Shown here: piece after piece, positions 44,223-52,707 of the stretch | Numbering within the stretch: the stretch's first letter is position 1 | How the letters are laid out: every line of letters starts with the position of its first letter | Assembly (NCBI GenBank): GCA_024235875.1 | Contig: JACKLP010000001.1 | Coordinates: 186,001 to 250,000 of the forward strand | Length of the DNA stretch: 64,000 nt | Source: Burkholderiaceae bacterium | Lineage (GTDB): Bacteria > Pseudomonadota > Gammaproteobacteria > Burkholderiales > Burkholderiaceae_E | Reading direction: 5' to 3' | Translations under genes and position numbers: made by a program | Notes under the pieces: generated by a model | Database searches by the model: none | What the model was told of the DNA's origin: nothing | What the model saw: the letters and a program-made list of their open reading frames with translations, nothing else

Positions 44223-45551
44223 CTACGGATAGAGTCCCCTGAGCTCGTGGGCCTCGAGCACACGGGTGCACCCGATCAGGAATGCCGCGACTCGCAAGGG
44301 CAATTGCAGCCGGCGTGCCTCCTGCCAGACGGCACCGAAGGCGTCGTCGAGGATCCGATCCAGCCGCAGATTGATGTCTTGCTCGCTCCAGGCGAAGCTG
44401 GAGGCGTTCTGAACCCATTCGAAATAGCTGACGATCACGCCGCCGGCATTCGCGATCACGTCGGGCACGACGGTCGTGCCCGCGTCGATGAGGATGTCCT
44501 CGGCCTGTGGTGTCGTTGGACCATTCGCGCCTTCGACGATCAGGCGGGCCCGGATCTGCGGCGCGTTCTTGCTGGTGATCGAACGCGCCAGGGCAGCAGG
44601 AACCAGTACGTCACAGTCGACCGACCAGAACGCGTCAGCGTCGATCGGATGCGCGCCAGGGAACTCGACCAGGCTACCCTCGCGCCCCGCGAGAAAGTCG
44701 GTCAGTGCGACCGGATCCAGCCCGTCGGGCGCATGAATCGCCCCGGAGCGGTTCTGTACCGCCACGATCTTCGCCCCATATTCGACAAAGGTGCGCGCCG
44801 CCGCGCTGCCCACATTGCCGAAGCCCTGGACGGCGACCCGCGCGCCCGTCATCGGCATCCCCAGGCGAATCATGGCTTCTCGCGCGACGATCACCACACC
44901 ACGGCCGGTCGCGTCGCGCCGTCCGAGGCTACCGCCCATCGACACCGGCTTGCCGGTCACCACTCGCGGCGTGCTGGCCCCCGAGTTCATCGAGTAGGTG
45001 TCCATGATCCAGGCCATTTCCCGTTCGCCGGTATTGACGTCGGGCGCAGGAATGTCCTGTTCGGGTCCGATCAGCAGGCCGATCTCGCTGGCATATCGAC
45101 GGGTCACGCGTTCCAGTTCGGCGATCGAGCACGCGGCCGGGTCGAATCGCACGCCGCCCTTCGCCCCGCCGTAGGGCAGGTTCACGGTCGCATTCTTGAC
45201 CGTCATCCAACCCGCGAGGGCCATCACATCGGCGAGCGACACGTCCGGGTGATAGCGAATCCCGCCCTTGCCGGGTCCGCGGGCCACGTTGTGGTGCACT
45301 CGGTAGCCCTCGAAGTGCAGGATCTCTCCCGAGTCGGCGCGCAGCGGCACATCGACGACCAGCACCCGTTTGGGACGTCGCAGCACGTCGGCCCAGCGCG
45401 ACAGCCGCCCGAGATGAGGCAGCACGCGATCGATCTGCGCGAGGAACATCTCCCAAGGCGCCCGATCTTCCTCGGGCAGGTAGGACGGCAGGCGCGGTGT
45501 CGTCCCGAGCGCGACCGCATTCCCGGGTGCCGCACGGACTTCGCGACTCAT
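44223..45551 (-). CDS. gdhA: Glutamate dehydrogenase (Glu/Leu/Phe/Val dehydrogenase family)
   Basis: 442 residues from ATG 45551; the frame is open to 46805 but that part is shadow of the permease gene. It interconverts glutamate and 2-oxoglutarate plus ammonia. The substrate domain has GPGKGGIRYHPDVSLADVMA and catalytic Lys131 in NLPYGGAKGGVRFDP. The Rossmann domain has VAVQGFGNVGSAAART (~240). The compact length and catabolic context point to an NAD-type hexameric enzyme. Its ATG overlaps the permease stop as ATGA, so it is co-translated with the TAXI-TRAP transporter, which suggests that imported substrate is glutamate or is converted to it. Confidence 0.92.
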   Translation of the reverse strand: MSREVRAAPGNAVALGTTPRLPSYLPEEDRAPWEMFLAQIDRVLPHLGRLSRWADVLRRPKRVLVVDVPLRADSGEILHFEGYRVHHNVARGPGKGGIRYHPDVSLADVMALAGWMTVKNATVNLPYGGAKGGVRFDPAACSIAELERVTRRYASEIGLLIGPEQDIPAPDVNTGEREMAWIMDTYSMNSGASTPRVVTGKPVSMGGSLGRRDATGRGVVIVAREAMIRLGMPMTGARVAVQGFGNVGSAAARTFVEYGAKIVAVQNRSGAIHAPDGLDPVALTDFLAGREGSLVEFPGAHPIDADAFWSVDCDVLVPAALARSITSKNAPQIRARLIVEGANGPTTPQAEDILIDAGTTVVPDVIANAGGVIVSYFEWVQNASSFAWSEQDINLRLDRILDDAFGAVWQEARRLQLPLRVAAFLIGCTRVLEAHELRGLYP

Positions 45552-48175
45552 GACGTGCGCGCCTCGCCCAGCTCGCGACGCGCGCGCGAGCGCTGAGACA
45601 ACGCGACCGCAGCCAGCAAGAGCAAGGCCGGGAGATAGAAGACCTCCTTGGGCATGCGCTGCGCCTCGAGTTCGACTCGCTCCACCACCACGGGCTTGTC
45701 GGCATAGAAATCGAACATCTGGAATGTCTTGAAGTACGCGGTTCCCGCCAACGGTTCGTCGACATCGGCCGGCGCACCGCCGGCCTTCATGCGCAGGCCG
45801 CCCGCCTCGAGCCGCTTGGCACCGGCAATCCCGTCCTTGCCAAGCGGTACCAGCACCGTCGTCTGCGCGGTTCGATCCGGAGCGTCGAAGTCGGGTCCGG
45901 AAACCACCAGACGCAAATTCGCGTCGGCCGGCTGCTTTTCGGCGAGCCCGACCACTTCCGCCCCGGGTCGCTCGTCGTACGGGTTCTGGATCTGATCGAG
46001 CCAGAACCCCGGTCGAAACAAGGTGAAGGCGACCACCAGCAACAGCACACTCTCCCACCATCGGTTGTGCGTGAACAGATAACCCTGTGTCGCCGATGCG
46101 AACAGCAGCATCGCGATCACCGCCACCACGAACACGAGCACCGCCTTGCCCACGCCGACATCGATCAGCAAGAGCTCTGTATTGAAGATGAACAGGAATG
46201 GCAGCAGCGCCGTCCGGATGTCGTAGGTGAAACCCTGGATCCCGGTCCGGATCGGATCCCCACCGGAGATCGCGGCGGCCGCGAAGGCCGCCAATCCGAC
46301 GGGTGGCGTGTCGTCGGCAAGGATGCCGAAGTAGAAGACGAACAGGTGGACCGCAATCAATGGCACCACCAGGCCGGCCTGGGCGCCGACCGAAACGATC
46401 ACCGGCGCCATCAGCGACGACACCACGATGTAGTTCGCCGTCGTTGGCAGGCCCATGCCCAGCACCAGACTCATGACCGCCACCAGCAACAGCATCGCGA
46501 TCAGGTTCCCGCCCGACAGGAACTCGACGAATTCCCCGACCACCTGGTGGGCACCGGTCAGCGACACGGTACCGATGATGACCCCCGCCACCCCGGTCGC
46601 AACGCCGATCGGGATCATGTTGCGCGCGCCGGAAACCAGGCCGTCGACGAACGCGCTCCAGCCCTCGGCCAGATGGCGCAGACTCGCGCGCTCGCGCCGA
46701 AAGAGCGCCTTGAGCCAGTCCTGGGTGAGGACGATGAAGATCATCGCCAGCGCCGCCCAGAATGCCGACAAGGCGGGCGAAAGTCGCTCGATCAGGATGC
46801 ACCACAACAAGACGATGATCGGCAGCAGGAAGTAGTAGCCGGTCACCGCCACATCGCCGGTGCGCGGAAGCACCATCCCCTGCTCGCGAGGATCCTCGTG
46901 CGGCAGGTCCGGATGCGCGGCGGCAAGACCGATCAAGGCCAGGTACAGCACCAGGAAGACCATGACGGCCGCCCAGACCGTGCGCCCCGGAAAGACGCTC
47001 GCCACCCAGCCCAGGCCGTAGTCCACCAGCACCGCGAGCAGCGCGACCCCGATGAAACCGGTCAGGAATCCGATTGCGCGCCGCGCCGCGCTCACGCGCG
47101 CCGGTGGCTTCTCCATGCCACGCAGGCCAAGCTTCACGGCTTCGAGGTGAACAATGTAGAACAGCGCGATGTAGGAGACGAACGCCGGAATCGCAGCGTG
47201 CCGGATGATCTCGGTGTAGCTCACCCCGGTGAACTCGGCGATCAGGAAGGCGGCGGCCCCCATCACGGGCGGCGTCAACTGGCCATTCGTCGACGATGCC
47301 ACCTCGACGGCACCGGCCTTCTCGGCCGTGAAGCCGGTCTTTCGCATCAGCGGAATCGTGAATGTTCCGGTGGTCACGACATTCGCGATCGACGACCCGG
47401 AGTACAGGCCACTCAGCCCGGAGGCGACCACGGCCGCCTTCGCGGGGCCGCCGCGCAGGTGTCCGAGCGAGGCCAGTGCGAGCTGAATGAAATAGTTGCC
47501 GGCACCCGCGCGTTCAAGCACCGCGCCGAACAGGACGAACAGGAAGATCATCGACGCCGACACCCCCAATGCGACCCCGAAGACGCCCTCGGTCTGCATC
47601 CAGAAGTGCCACAGTGCCTTGCCCATCGAGGCACCTTTCCAACGAATCGCATCCGGAAGCAACTCCGACGAACCGAAGAACACATACAGCACGAAGACCG
47701 TTGCCACCAACAGCATCGGCAAGCCGAGCGATCGGTAGACGGCCAGCGCCAGCGACAACATGCCGATGCACGAGATGACCAGATCCGCGGTGGTCGGCAA
47801 GCCGGCGCGATCCGAGATCTCGTTCTTGAAGAACAACAGGTAGAGGCAGCTCAGGACGCCGAGCGCGAGCAATACCCAGTCGTAGACGGGCACCCGATCT
47901 CGAGGACTGCGCGACGTGAGCGGATAGGCGATGCAGGCCAGCGCCAACGCGAAGGCGAGGTGGATCTGACGCGCCTCCTGGTTGTTGAACACCAGGTTCA
48001 GCCCGAGATTCTCGCTGAGCCAGAACGGAATCCCCGAGGCGATGTAGAGCTGGAAAAGCGACCAGACGACCGCCACCAGCAACGCAATACGGCCGGCCAG
48101 CCCCGTCGGATGACGCGCCCCGGAATCGACATCGCTGGCGATCGTCGTGGGATCGTTCACGGTCGTGGTGCTCAT
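45548..48175 (-). CDS. TRAP transporter fused permease (4TM-12TM, TAXI type)
   Basis: 875 residues from ATG 48175. The N-terminal four-helix DctQ-like part (~25-170) is fused to a DctM-like part with ~12-14 helices: GLYSGSSIANVVTTGTFTIP and SGLSGLYSGSSIANVVTTG mark the first ion-binding hairpin, and LVLGMGLPTTANYIVVSSLM and GILADDTPPVGLAAFAAAAI the second. A C-terminal tail with a last membrane helix follows. Fused permeases of this type work with TAXI binding proteins, one of which is encoded upstream. The stop overlaps the gdhA start. Confidence 0.92.
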   Translation of the reverse strand: MSTTTVNDPTTIASDVDSGARHPTGLAGRIALLVAVVWSLFQLYIASGIPFWLSENLGLNLVFNNQEARQIHLAFALALACIAYPLTSRSPRDRVPVYDWVLLALGVLSCLYLLFFKNEISDRAGLPTTADLVISCIGMLSLALAVYRSLGLPMLLVATVFVLYVFFGSSELLPDAIRWKGASMGKALWHFWMQTEGVFGVALGVSASMIFLFVLFGAVLERAGAGNYFIQLALASLGHLRGGPAKAAVVASGLSGLYSGSSIANVVTTGTFTIPLMRKTGFTAEKAGAVEVASSTNGQLTPPVMGAAAFLIAEFTGVSYTEIIRHAAIPAFVSYIALFYIVHLEAVKLGLRGMEKPPARVSAARRAIGFLTGFIGVALLAVLVDYGLGWVASVFPGRTVWAAVMVFLVLYLALIGLAAAHPDLPHEDPREQGMVLPRTGDVAVTGYYFLLPIIVLLWCILIERLSPALSAFWAALAMIFIVLTQDWLKALFRRERASLRHLAEGWSAFVDGLVSGARNMIPIGVATGVAGVIIGTVSLTGAHQVVGEFVEFLSGGNLIAMLLLVAVMSLVLGMGLPTTANYIVVSSLMAPVIVSVGAQAGLVVPLIAVHLFVFYFGILADDTPPVGLAAFAAAAISGGDPIRTGIQGFTYDIRTALLPFLFIFNTELLLIDVGVGKAVLVFVVAVIAMLLFASATQGYLFTHNRWWESVLLLVVAFTLFRPGFWLDQIQNPYDERPGAEVVGLAEKQPADANLRLVVSGPDFDAPDRTAQTTVLVPLGKDGIAGAKRLEAGGLRMKAGGAPADVDEPLAGTAYFKTFQMFDFYADKPVVVERVELEAQRMPKEVFYLPALLLLAAVALSQRSRARRELGEARTS

Positions 48176-48325
48176 CGCTTGTCTCCATGTCGGCCGGGTC
48201 GCGCGTCGAGCGAAGCCGTCGCGCGGATCGGCGCGCCGTTCACGCACCGTCGCCCGAAGTGTCCAGCGTCGCCTTGTTCTTCCAGCACACCTCGAGGTTC
48301 CCGGCGCATCGATGGTGTGGGAATG

Positions 48326-48356
48326 AAAAGGGCGACCCCCGTACCGCGAGTCGCCC
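48326..48356 (-). terminator. Intrinsic terminator after the TAXI binding protein gene
   Basis: On the minus strand GGGCGAC and GTCGCCC arms (48350-48356 with 48330-48336) enclose a 13 nt loop and are followed by TTTTC. It would reduce readthrough into the permease gene, giving more binding protein than permease. Confidence 0.65.
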
Positions 48357-48379
48357 TGTTCAACCGGTCACGGCAGGGA

Positions 48380-49354
48380 TCACTTGATCCAGCCACGCTC
48401 CTTGTAGTACTTGGCGGCACCCGGATGCAGGGGCGCCGAGAGGCCGTCGCGGATCATCTCGGATTCCTTCAGCGCCGCGAAGGCCGGATGCAGCTTGCGG
48501 AAGTCGCTGAAGTTGTCGAACACGGCCTTGACGACCGTGTAGACGACGTTCTCGGGCACGTCGGCCGAGGTGATGAACGTCGCACCGACACCGAACGTGG
48601 TGACGTCCTTGGGGTTTCCCTTGTAGAGGCCACCGGGGATTCGTGCCACTCGATAGAACGAGTTCTTGGCGACCAGTCCGTCGATCGGCTTGCCCACCAC
48701 ATCGACGATGTCCACGTCGCAGGTCGTCGCCGCCTCGGAGACTGCCGCGGCGGGATGGCCGACCGTGTAGATCATCGCGTCGATCTTGCCGTCACACAGT
48801 GCCTGCCCCATTTCCGAGCCCTTGAGCTCGGCCGCGACGGCGAAGTCCGACATCTTCAGGCCATAGGCGTCCATGACCACTTCCATGGTGGCCCGCTGCC
48901 CGGAGCCGGGATTGCCGACATTGACCTTCTTGCCCTTGAGGTCCTCGAACTTCTGGATGCCCGTGCCCTTGCGCACGATCAAGGTGAAGGGTTCGGGATG
49001 AACCGAAAACACGGCCCGTTCCTTGGTGAACGCACCCTTGTCGGCGAACTTCGAGGTTCCCTTGTAGGCATGGTATTGCCAGTCCGACTGCGCGACGCCA
49101 AAGTCGAGCTCGCCTGCCCGCACCGTGTTGATGTTGTAGACCGAGCCCCCGGTGGACTCCACCGAGCAACGGATGCCGTGCTTCTTGCGATCCTTGTTGA
49201 CCAAGCGACAGATTGCCCCGCCCGTCGGGTAGTACACCCCAGTGACACCACCGGTGCCGATCGAGATGAACTTCTGGTCGGCGGCCACGGCGGCCGACGA
49301 ACCCAGCGAAGCGATACCTGCAGCGATCGCGAGTGCAGTGATCTTGATCCTCAT
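48380..49354 (-). CDS. TAXI-family TRAP transporter substrate-binding protein
   Basis: 324 residues from ATG 49354, supported by GGGGAGGATT upstream. A signal peptide (ALAIAAGIASLGSSAAVA) precedes FISIGTGGVTGVYYPTGGAI, the TAXI opening, then ESTGGSVYNINTVRAGELDF, GNPGSGQRATMEVVMDAYGL and DAMIYTVGHPAAAVSEAATT. TAXI receptors that have been studied bind glutamate/glutamine or related acids. It is the first gene of the run, separated from the permease by a terminator-containing gap. Confidence 0.9.
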   Translation of the reverse strand: MRIKITALAIAAGIASLGSSAAVAADQKFISIGTGGVTGVYYPTGGAICRLVNKDRKKHGIRCSVESTGGSVYNINTVRAGELDFGVAQSDWQYHAYKGTSKFADKGAFTKERAVFSVHPEPFTLIVRKGTGIQKFEDLKGKKVNVGNPGSGQRATMEVVMDAYGLKMSDFAVAAELKGSEMGQALCDGKIDAMIYTVGHPAAAVSEAATTCDVDIVDVVGKPIDGLVAKNSFYRVARIPGGLYKGNPKDVTTFGVGATFITSADVPENVVYTVVKAVFDNFSDFRKLHPAFAALKESEMIRDGLSAPLHPGAAKYYKERGWIK

Positions 49355-49505
49355 GGCCGGAATCCTCCCCATCGAGTTGCTGGCTCAGTAGACGAATCTT
49401 ACCCCAGCCCCGCTGGCGTACTTCGCGTTGGCGAATCGGCTCGCATGCAAACAAGGGTTTCAGAGCCGGGCACCGATCACGCTCGCGCTTCGTGGCCCGG
49501 GATCA

Positions 49506-50882
49506 TCAAGCCGGATCGAGCACGGCAGCATCGTGGTTCGAACCGCGAGCCGTATCGATTCGCTCGATGGCCGCATCGATGCTCGCGGCCAATCGCGTCA
49601 CGATCAGTTCCAGGTGTGAATCCTCGATGATGTAGGGCGGCGCGAGCAGAACATGATCGCCCTGCCGGCCGTCGATCGTGCCCCCCATCGGATAGCACAT
49701 CAGTCCCCTCGCCATCGCCTCGCGCTTGATGGCCGCATGCAGCTTGGCTTGCGGCGCGAACGGGCGCTTCGTGGCGCGATCCGCGACCATCTCGAGCCCG
49801 AAGAACAAGCCTCGACCACGAATGTCCCCCACGTGCGGATGTTCTCCGAAGCGCGCGCGCAGGGCATCGTCCAGGCGCGAGCCCATGGTTCGAACTCGCT
49901 CGAGCAGGCCGTCGCGCTCGATGGTTTGCTGAACCGCGAGCGCGGCGGCGCATGCGAGCGTGTGCCCGGTATAGGTATGGCCGTGCTGGAATGCCCCGGA
50001 ACCGGCCTGGATCGCATCGTAGATCCGGGCCGACGCGATGACCGCGCCGATGGGCTGATACCCGCCCGCAAGCCCCTTGGCCACGCAGACGATGTCGGGT
50101 ACGACACCCTCCTGCTCGCAAGCGAACAGGGTTCCGGTCCGGCCCATACCGCACATGACCTCGTCGAGAATCATCAGAACGCCGTAGCGGTCGCAGATCT
50201 CGCGAACCTTGAGGAAGTACCCCGGCAACGCCGGCACTGCGCCGAGCGTCGCGCCAACCACCGGTTCCGCGAAGAACGCGATCACCCGGTCGACCCCGAG
50301 CCGCAGGATCTCCGCCTCGAGTTCGCGCGCGAGCCGCTCGACATAGTCTGTCGCCGACTCGCCCGGGCGCTGGTCGCGGTACGCGTAGCACGGCGAGACA
50401 TGGCTCACCTCGGCAAGCAGCGGCGCGAACGGTGCGCGACGCCAGGCGTTCCCGCCGACCGCCAGCGCGCCGAGCGTGTTGCCGTGGTAGCTCTGGCGTC
50501 GGGCGATGAAGCAGCTGCGTTGCGACTCGCCGCGCTCGACGTGGTACTGGCGAGCGAGCTTGAGCGCGGCCTCGACAGCCTCGGATCCGCCCGAAACGAA
50601 ATACACCCGATCCAGGTCGCCCGGCGCCCGGCTCGCGAGGTGGGTCGCCAGGTTTTCCATGGGATCGGAGGTGAAGAAGCCGCTGTGCGAATAGGCGAGA
50701 CGTCCAAGTTGCGCCTGGATGGCCTCGATGACTGCGGGGTGACCATGCCCGAGGCAAGACACGGCAGCCCCCCCGCTCGCGTCCAGATAGCGATTGCCGT
50801 CGGCGTCAATGAGCCAGGGCCCCTGCCCATCGACGGCTCTCGGGTAATGATTCCGCGGTTCGCGGTGAAAGACATGGGTCAT
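49506..50882 (-). CDS. Class III (omega) PLP aminotransferase
   Basis: 458 residues from ATG 50882. PLP-binding features: SGGSEAVEAALKLARQYH for the phosphate cup, Asp240 in MLILDEVMCGMGRTG and Lys269 in CVAKGLAGGYQPIGAVIAS as the Schiff-base residue. This group takes the terminal amino group of omega-amino acids, polyamines or similar to pyruvate or 2-oxoglutarate; the exact donor is not defined. It is divergent from a LysR regulator with a shared 99 bp region carrying a palindromic operator, and ends ~150 bp upstream of the TAXI gene on the same strand. Confidence 0.88.
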   Translation of the reverse strand: MTHVFHREPRNHYPRAVDGQGPWLIDADGNRYLDASGGAAVSCLGHGHPAVIEAIQAQLGRLAYSHSGFFTSDPMENLATHLASRAPGDLDRVYFVSGGSEAVEAALKLARQYHVERGESQRSCFIARRQSYHGNTLGALAVGGNAWRRAPFAPLLAEVSHVSPCYAYRDQRPGESATDYVERLARELEAEILRLGVDRVIAFFAEPVVGATLGAVPALPGYFLKVREICDRYGVLMILDEVMCGMGRTGTLFACEQEGVVPDIVCVAKGLAGGYQPIGAVIASARIYDAIQAGSGAFQHGHTYTGHTLACAAALAVQQTIERDGLLERVRTMGSRLDDALRARFGEHPHVGDIRGRGLFFGLEMVADRATKRPFAPQAKLHAAIKREAMARGLMCYPMGGTIDGRQGDHVLLAPPYIIEDSHLELIVTRLAASIDAAIERIDTARGSNHDAAVLDPA

Positions 50883-50962
50883 CGACGGGCTCGCATGGTT
50901 TCAACGACACATGATCGTCATGGCCCGTACCGAATAAATCAAATCACTTTAAAAGGCGAACC

Positions 50963-50979
50963 CATCACTTATAGTGATG
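50963..50979. promoter_or_regulatory. LysR-type operator between aminotransferase and LysR genes
   Basis: CATCACTTATAGTGATG: 6 bp inverted arms with 5 bp centre, ending 2 bp before the regulator ATG. Its ATCAC-N5-GTGAT core fits the T-N11-A dyad of LysR sites. A second partial ATCACTTTAAA lies just upstream (from 50943). Confidence 0.6.
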
Positions 50980-50981
50980 CC

Positions 50982-51881
50982 ATGCTGACCACACGCCAGA
51001 TCGAGGTTCTTCACGCACTGCTATCGACGGGAAGTGCCACTTCGGCCGGGCACGTGCTCGGCATCTCGCAGCCCGCGGTCAGCAACGCGCTCCAGCAGGT
51101 CGAACGGCGACTGGGCTACCGGCTATTCGAGCGATCGGGCACCCGATTGCTGCCGACCGCCGAGGCATTGAGCCTTTGGCCCGAGATCGAGCCACTGGCC
51201 GAGCGCCTGTTGCGGATCCGTGAATTGGCGTCGAATCTTCGCGCCGGTGGCGGCGAAACCCTGCAGGTCGCCGCCCTGCCCTCGGTCGCGCAGGCGATCC
51301 TGCCACTGGCGATCGCCCAGCTGCCGGCACGCGGGCGGGGCCGCATTGCCATCCAGGCGCTGAACTCGCGACAAATTGCGACCGAGTTGCTGTTGCGAGG
51401 CATCGATATCGCGTTCGACTACGGCGGCCCCCTTCATCCAGGCATCCAGCGCGAATCGATCGTGACGGCCGATTGGGTCTGTGCCGCGCCACTGGGCAGC
51501 CTGGCGCGCAGCGCCACCGTCACGCCATCGCTGCTGGCGCGCCAGCGCACGGTCTCGGTCGCCAACACGGATCCGATCCGGGAGCGGCTGGCGGCCGTCG
51601 GCTACGTCGATGATGGCGCCTCGGACCTGAGCGTCCGGAGCTTTCCGGTCGCGCTTCGCTTCGTCGAACTCGGCCAGGGGCTCGCCATCCTGGACCCCTT
51701 CACCGCCGCATCAGCGGATCCCCAGCGAGTGAGCCTGCATCGCCTTGACCCGCCACCGGTACTGACGCTCTACCGTGTCTCGCCAGCTGCGCGCCCGGCA
51801 CCCGCGCAAGCGGCATCCCTGTTCGAGGCAATGCGAAGCCAGGCGAGCGAATTGATCGCGCGGACGTTCGCAGCGATCTGA
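50982..51881 (+). CDS. LysR-family transcriptional regulator
   Basis: 299 residues from ATG 50982; the frame is open far upstream only because it shadows the aminotransferase gene. The winged helix is at ~1-60 (LTTRQIEVLHALLSTGSATS, then LGISQPAVSNALQQVERRLG). The effector domain spans ~90-290 (LQVAALPSVAQAILPLAIAQ). Divergent placement and a palindrome abutting its start codon argue that it controls the aminotransferase gene and itself. The operator position near the ATG suggests autorepression. Confidence 0.9.
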   Translation: MLTTRQIEVLHALLSTGSATSAGHVLGISQPAVSNALQQVERRLGYRLFERSGTRLLPTAEALSLWPEIEPLAERLLRIRELASNLRAGGGETLQVAALPSVAQAILPLAIAQLPARGRGRIAIQALNSRQIATELLLRGIDIAFDYGGPLHPGIQRESIVTADWVCAAPLGSLARSATVTPSLLARQRTVSVANTDPIRERLAAVGYVDDGASDLSVRSFPVALRFVELGQGLAILDPFTAASADPQRVSLHRLDPPPVLTLYRVSPAARPAPAQAASLFEAMRSQASELIARTFAAI

Positions 51882-51913
51882 TCCCGCGCTGGCCGGTCGA
51901 TAGGAAAAGCAGA

Positions 51914-51987
51914 TGGAGGCGGGAGTCGGAATCGAACCGGCGTACACGGCTTTGCAGGCCGCTGCATGACCACTCTGCCATCCCGCC
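51914..51987 (-). tRNA. tRNA-Cys (anticodon GCA)
   Basis: 74 nt including encoded CCA (51914-51916). Acceptor GGCGGGA pairs with TCCCGCC, the anticodon loop is CTGCAAA, the D arm is GCAGAGTGGTCATGC and the T arm GCCGGTTCGATTCCGAC. It corresponds to E. coli cysT but stands alone here. Confidence 0.96.
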
Positions 51988-52470
51988 AGGGATGCGATCG
52001 GTACTGGACCGATCCGGTAACGACGTCGGTGATGGAACCCGACTCGCCGCCCCGTCAGAAGAAAAGGGAAGCCAACGCGCTTCCCTGACTTAAAGGGAAG
52101 CCAACGCGCTTCCCTGACTTCGGGAAGCCGGCGCGCTTCCCGCGACTTGCGCTTCGCACATCTCGAACCAAACCTGGACCGACACGCCAGGTAGCGTTCA
52201 AGACGCCTGCACACCTGGCGGTTAATGCGCTAGCAGCAAACCACGCATTTTATTGCGGAAGGCCGCTTCCCGCAAGGCGGGTCCGCTTCCAGTGCGTAGA
52301 CCCACCGCCCGCAACGGCGCGACGACCGGCGATTGATTCGGCTTGTTTCCAGGCCGCGCGCTCGGTCGAAACGGTCCCTATGCTTGCGGCCGGCGAGTCC
52401 GGATTCCTGACCGCCGCCAAGCAATCACCCAAGCGGCCTTGGCCGCGTCCTGTCCCTGGAAGAGGAAATC
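51988..52470. other. 483 bp gene-free region with palindromes between tRNA-Cys and the small ORF
   Basis: No credible coding frame. It holds an inverted repeat GATCGGT-N5-ACCGATC (51996-52014) just upstream of tRNA-Cys, then the triple hairpin repeat (52066-52141), then about 300 bp without an obvious signal apart from a short CGCTTCC-rich stretch near 52265-52290. The promoter of tRNA-Cys should be in this region, but no clear -10 was found. Confidence 0.6.
52066..52141. repeat. Three tandem hairpin repeats
   Basis: Arms GGGAAGC and GCTTCCC occur three times: 52066-52072/52079-52085, 52095-52101/52108-52114 and 52122-52128/52135-52141. Copies 1 and 2 have the loop CAACGC and the third CGGCGC; copies are joined by TGACTTAAA and TGACTTC. 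The period is 29 then 27 bp. Confidence 0.85.
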
Positions 52471-52587
52471 ATGAAGCAGTCGATCTGGCAGCGGATGTTC
52501 GGAGAGTTCGGCGCAGCGATCACCTTGTCGCTTGCGCTCGCCGCGATTGCCGGCATCACGATCGTCACGCGGCACTGGCCAGGCTGA
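52471..52587 (+). CDS. Small single-pass membrane peptide (38 residues)
   Basis: 38 residues from ATG 52471, preceded by GGAAGAGGAAATC, a strong ribosome site, and stopped by TGA. The peptide is an amphipathic start (MKQSIWQRMFGEFG), a ~17-residue hydrophobic helix (AAITLSLALAAIAGITI) and a basic end VTRHWPG, so probably one transmembrane segment. It lies between tRNA-Gly and tRNA-Cys on the opposite strand to both, with a good terminator 78 bp downstream. No family is recognised. It could be a membrane-complex accessory subunit or a toxin-like peptide. The call rests on ribosome site, helix and terminator, so coding status is likely but unproven. Confidence 0.6.
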   Translation: MKQSIWQRMFGEFGAAITLSLALAAIAGITIVTRHWPG

Positions 52588-52664
52588 GCGGGGTGGCGCG
52601 CCCGCGCGGCAAGGGCTGCGGGCATGAAAGCGAATCGCCATCCAGGGCCGAATCTCAATAAAAC

Positions 52665-52700
52665 ACAAGGCCGGCACCCTTCTCGGGAGGCCGGCCTTGT
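52665..52700. terminator. Bidirectional intrinsic terminator
   Basis: 11 bp stem ACAAGGCCGGC (52665-52675) with GCCGGCCTTGT (52690-52700). On the minus strand it is followed by GTTTTATT and ends the tRNA-Gly transcript; on the plus strand by TTCATT and can end the small-ORF transcript. Confidence 0.8.
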
Positions 52701-52707
52701 TTCATTC

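Noticed and set aside
45552..46805. N-terminal extension of glutamate dehydrogenase giving an 860-residue fusion
   Set aside because: The extension is Gly/Arg-rich, lies in the permease coding region and has no domain; ATG 45551 fits the family.
46067..49630. Long open frame (over 1,100 codons) on the plus strand
   Set aside because: It is antisense to the TAXI-TRAP genes, has low-complexity Arg/His/Gln composition and no domain; GC-rich codon bias keeps the antisense frame open.
44112..51913. Genomic island with integrase
   Set aside because: No integrase, transposase or clear attachment repeat is visible; only the placement between tRNAs suggests insertion.
52066..52141. Mini CRISPR array
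   Set aside because: Repeats are directly adjacent without spacers and no cas genes are present.
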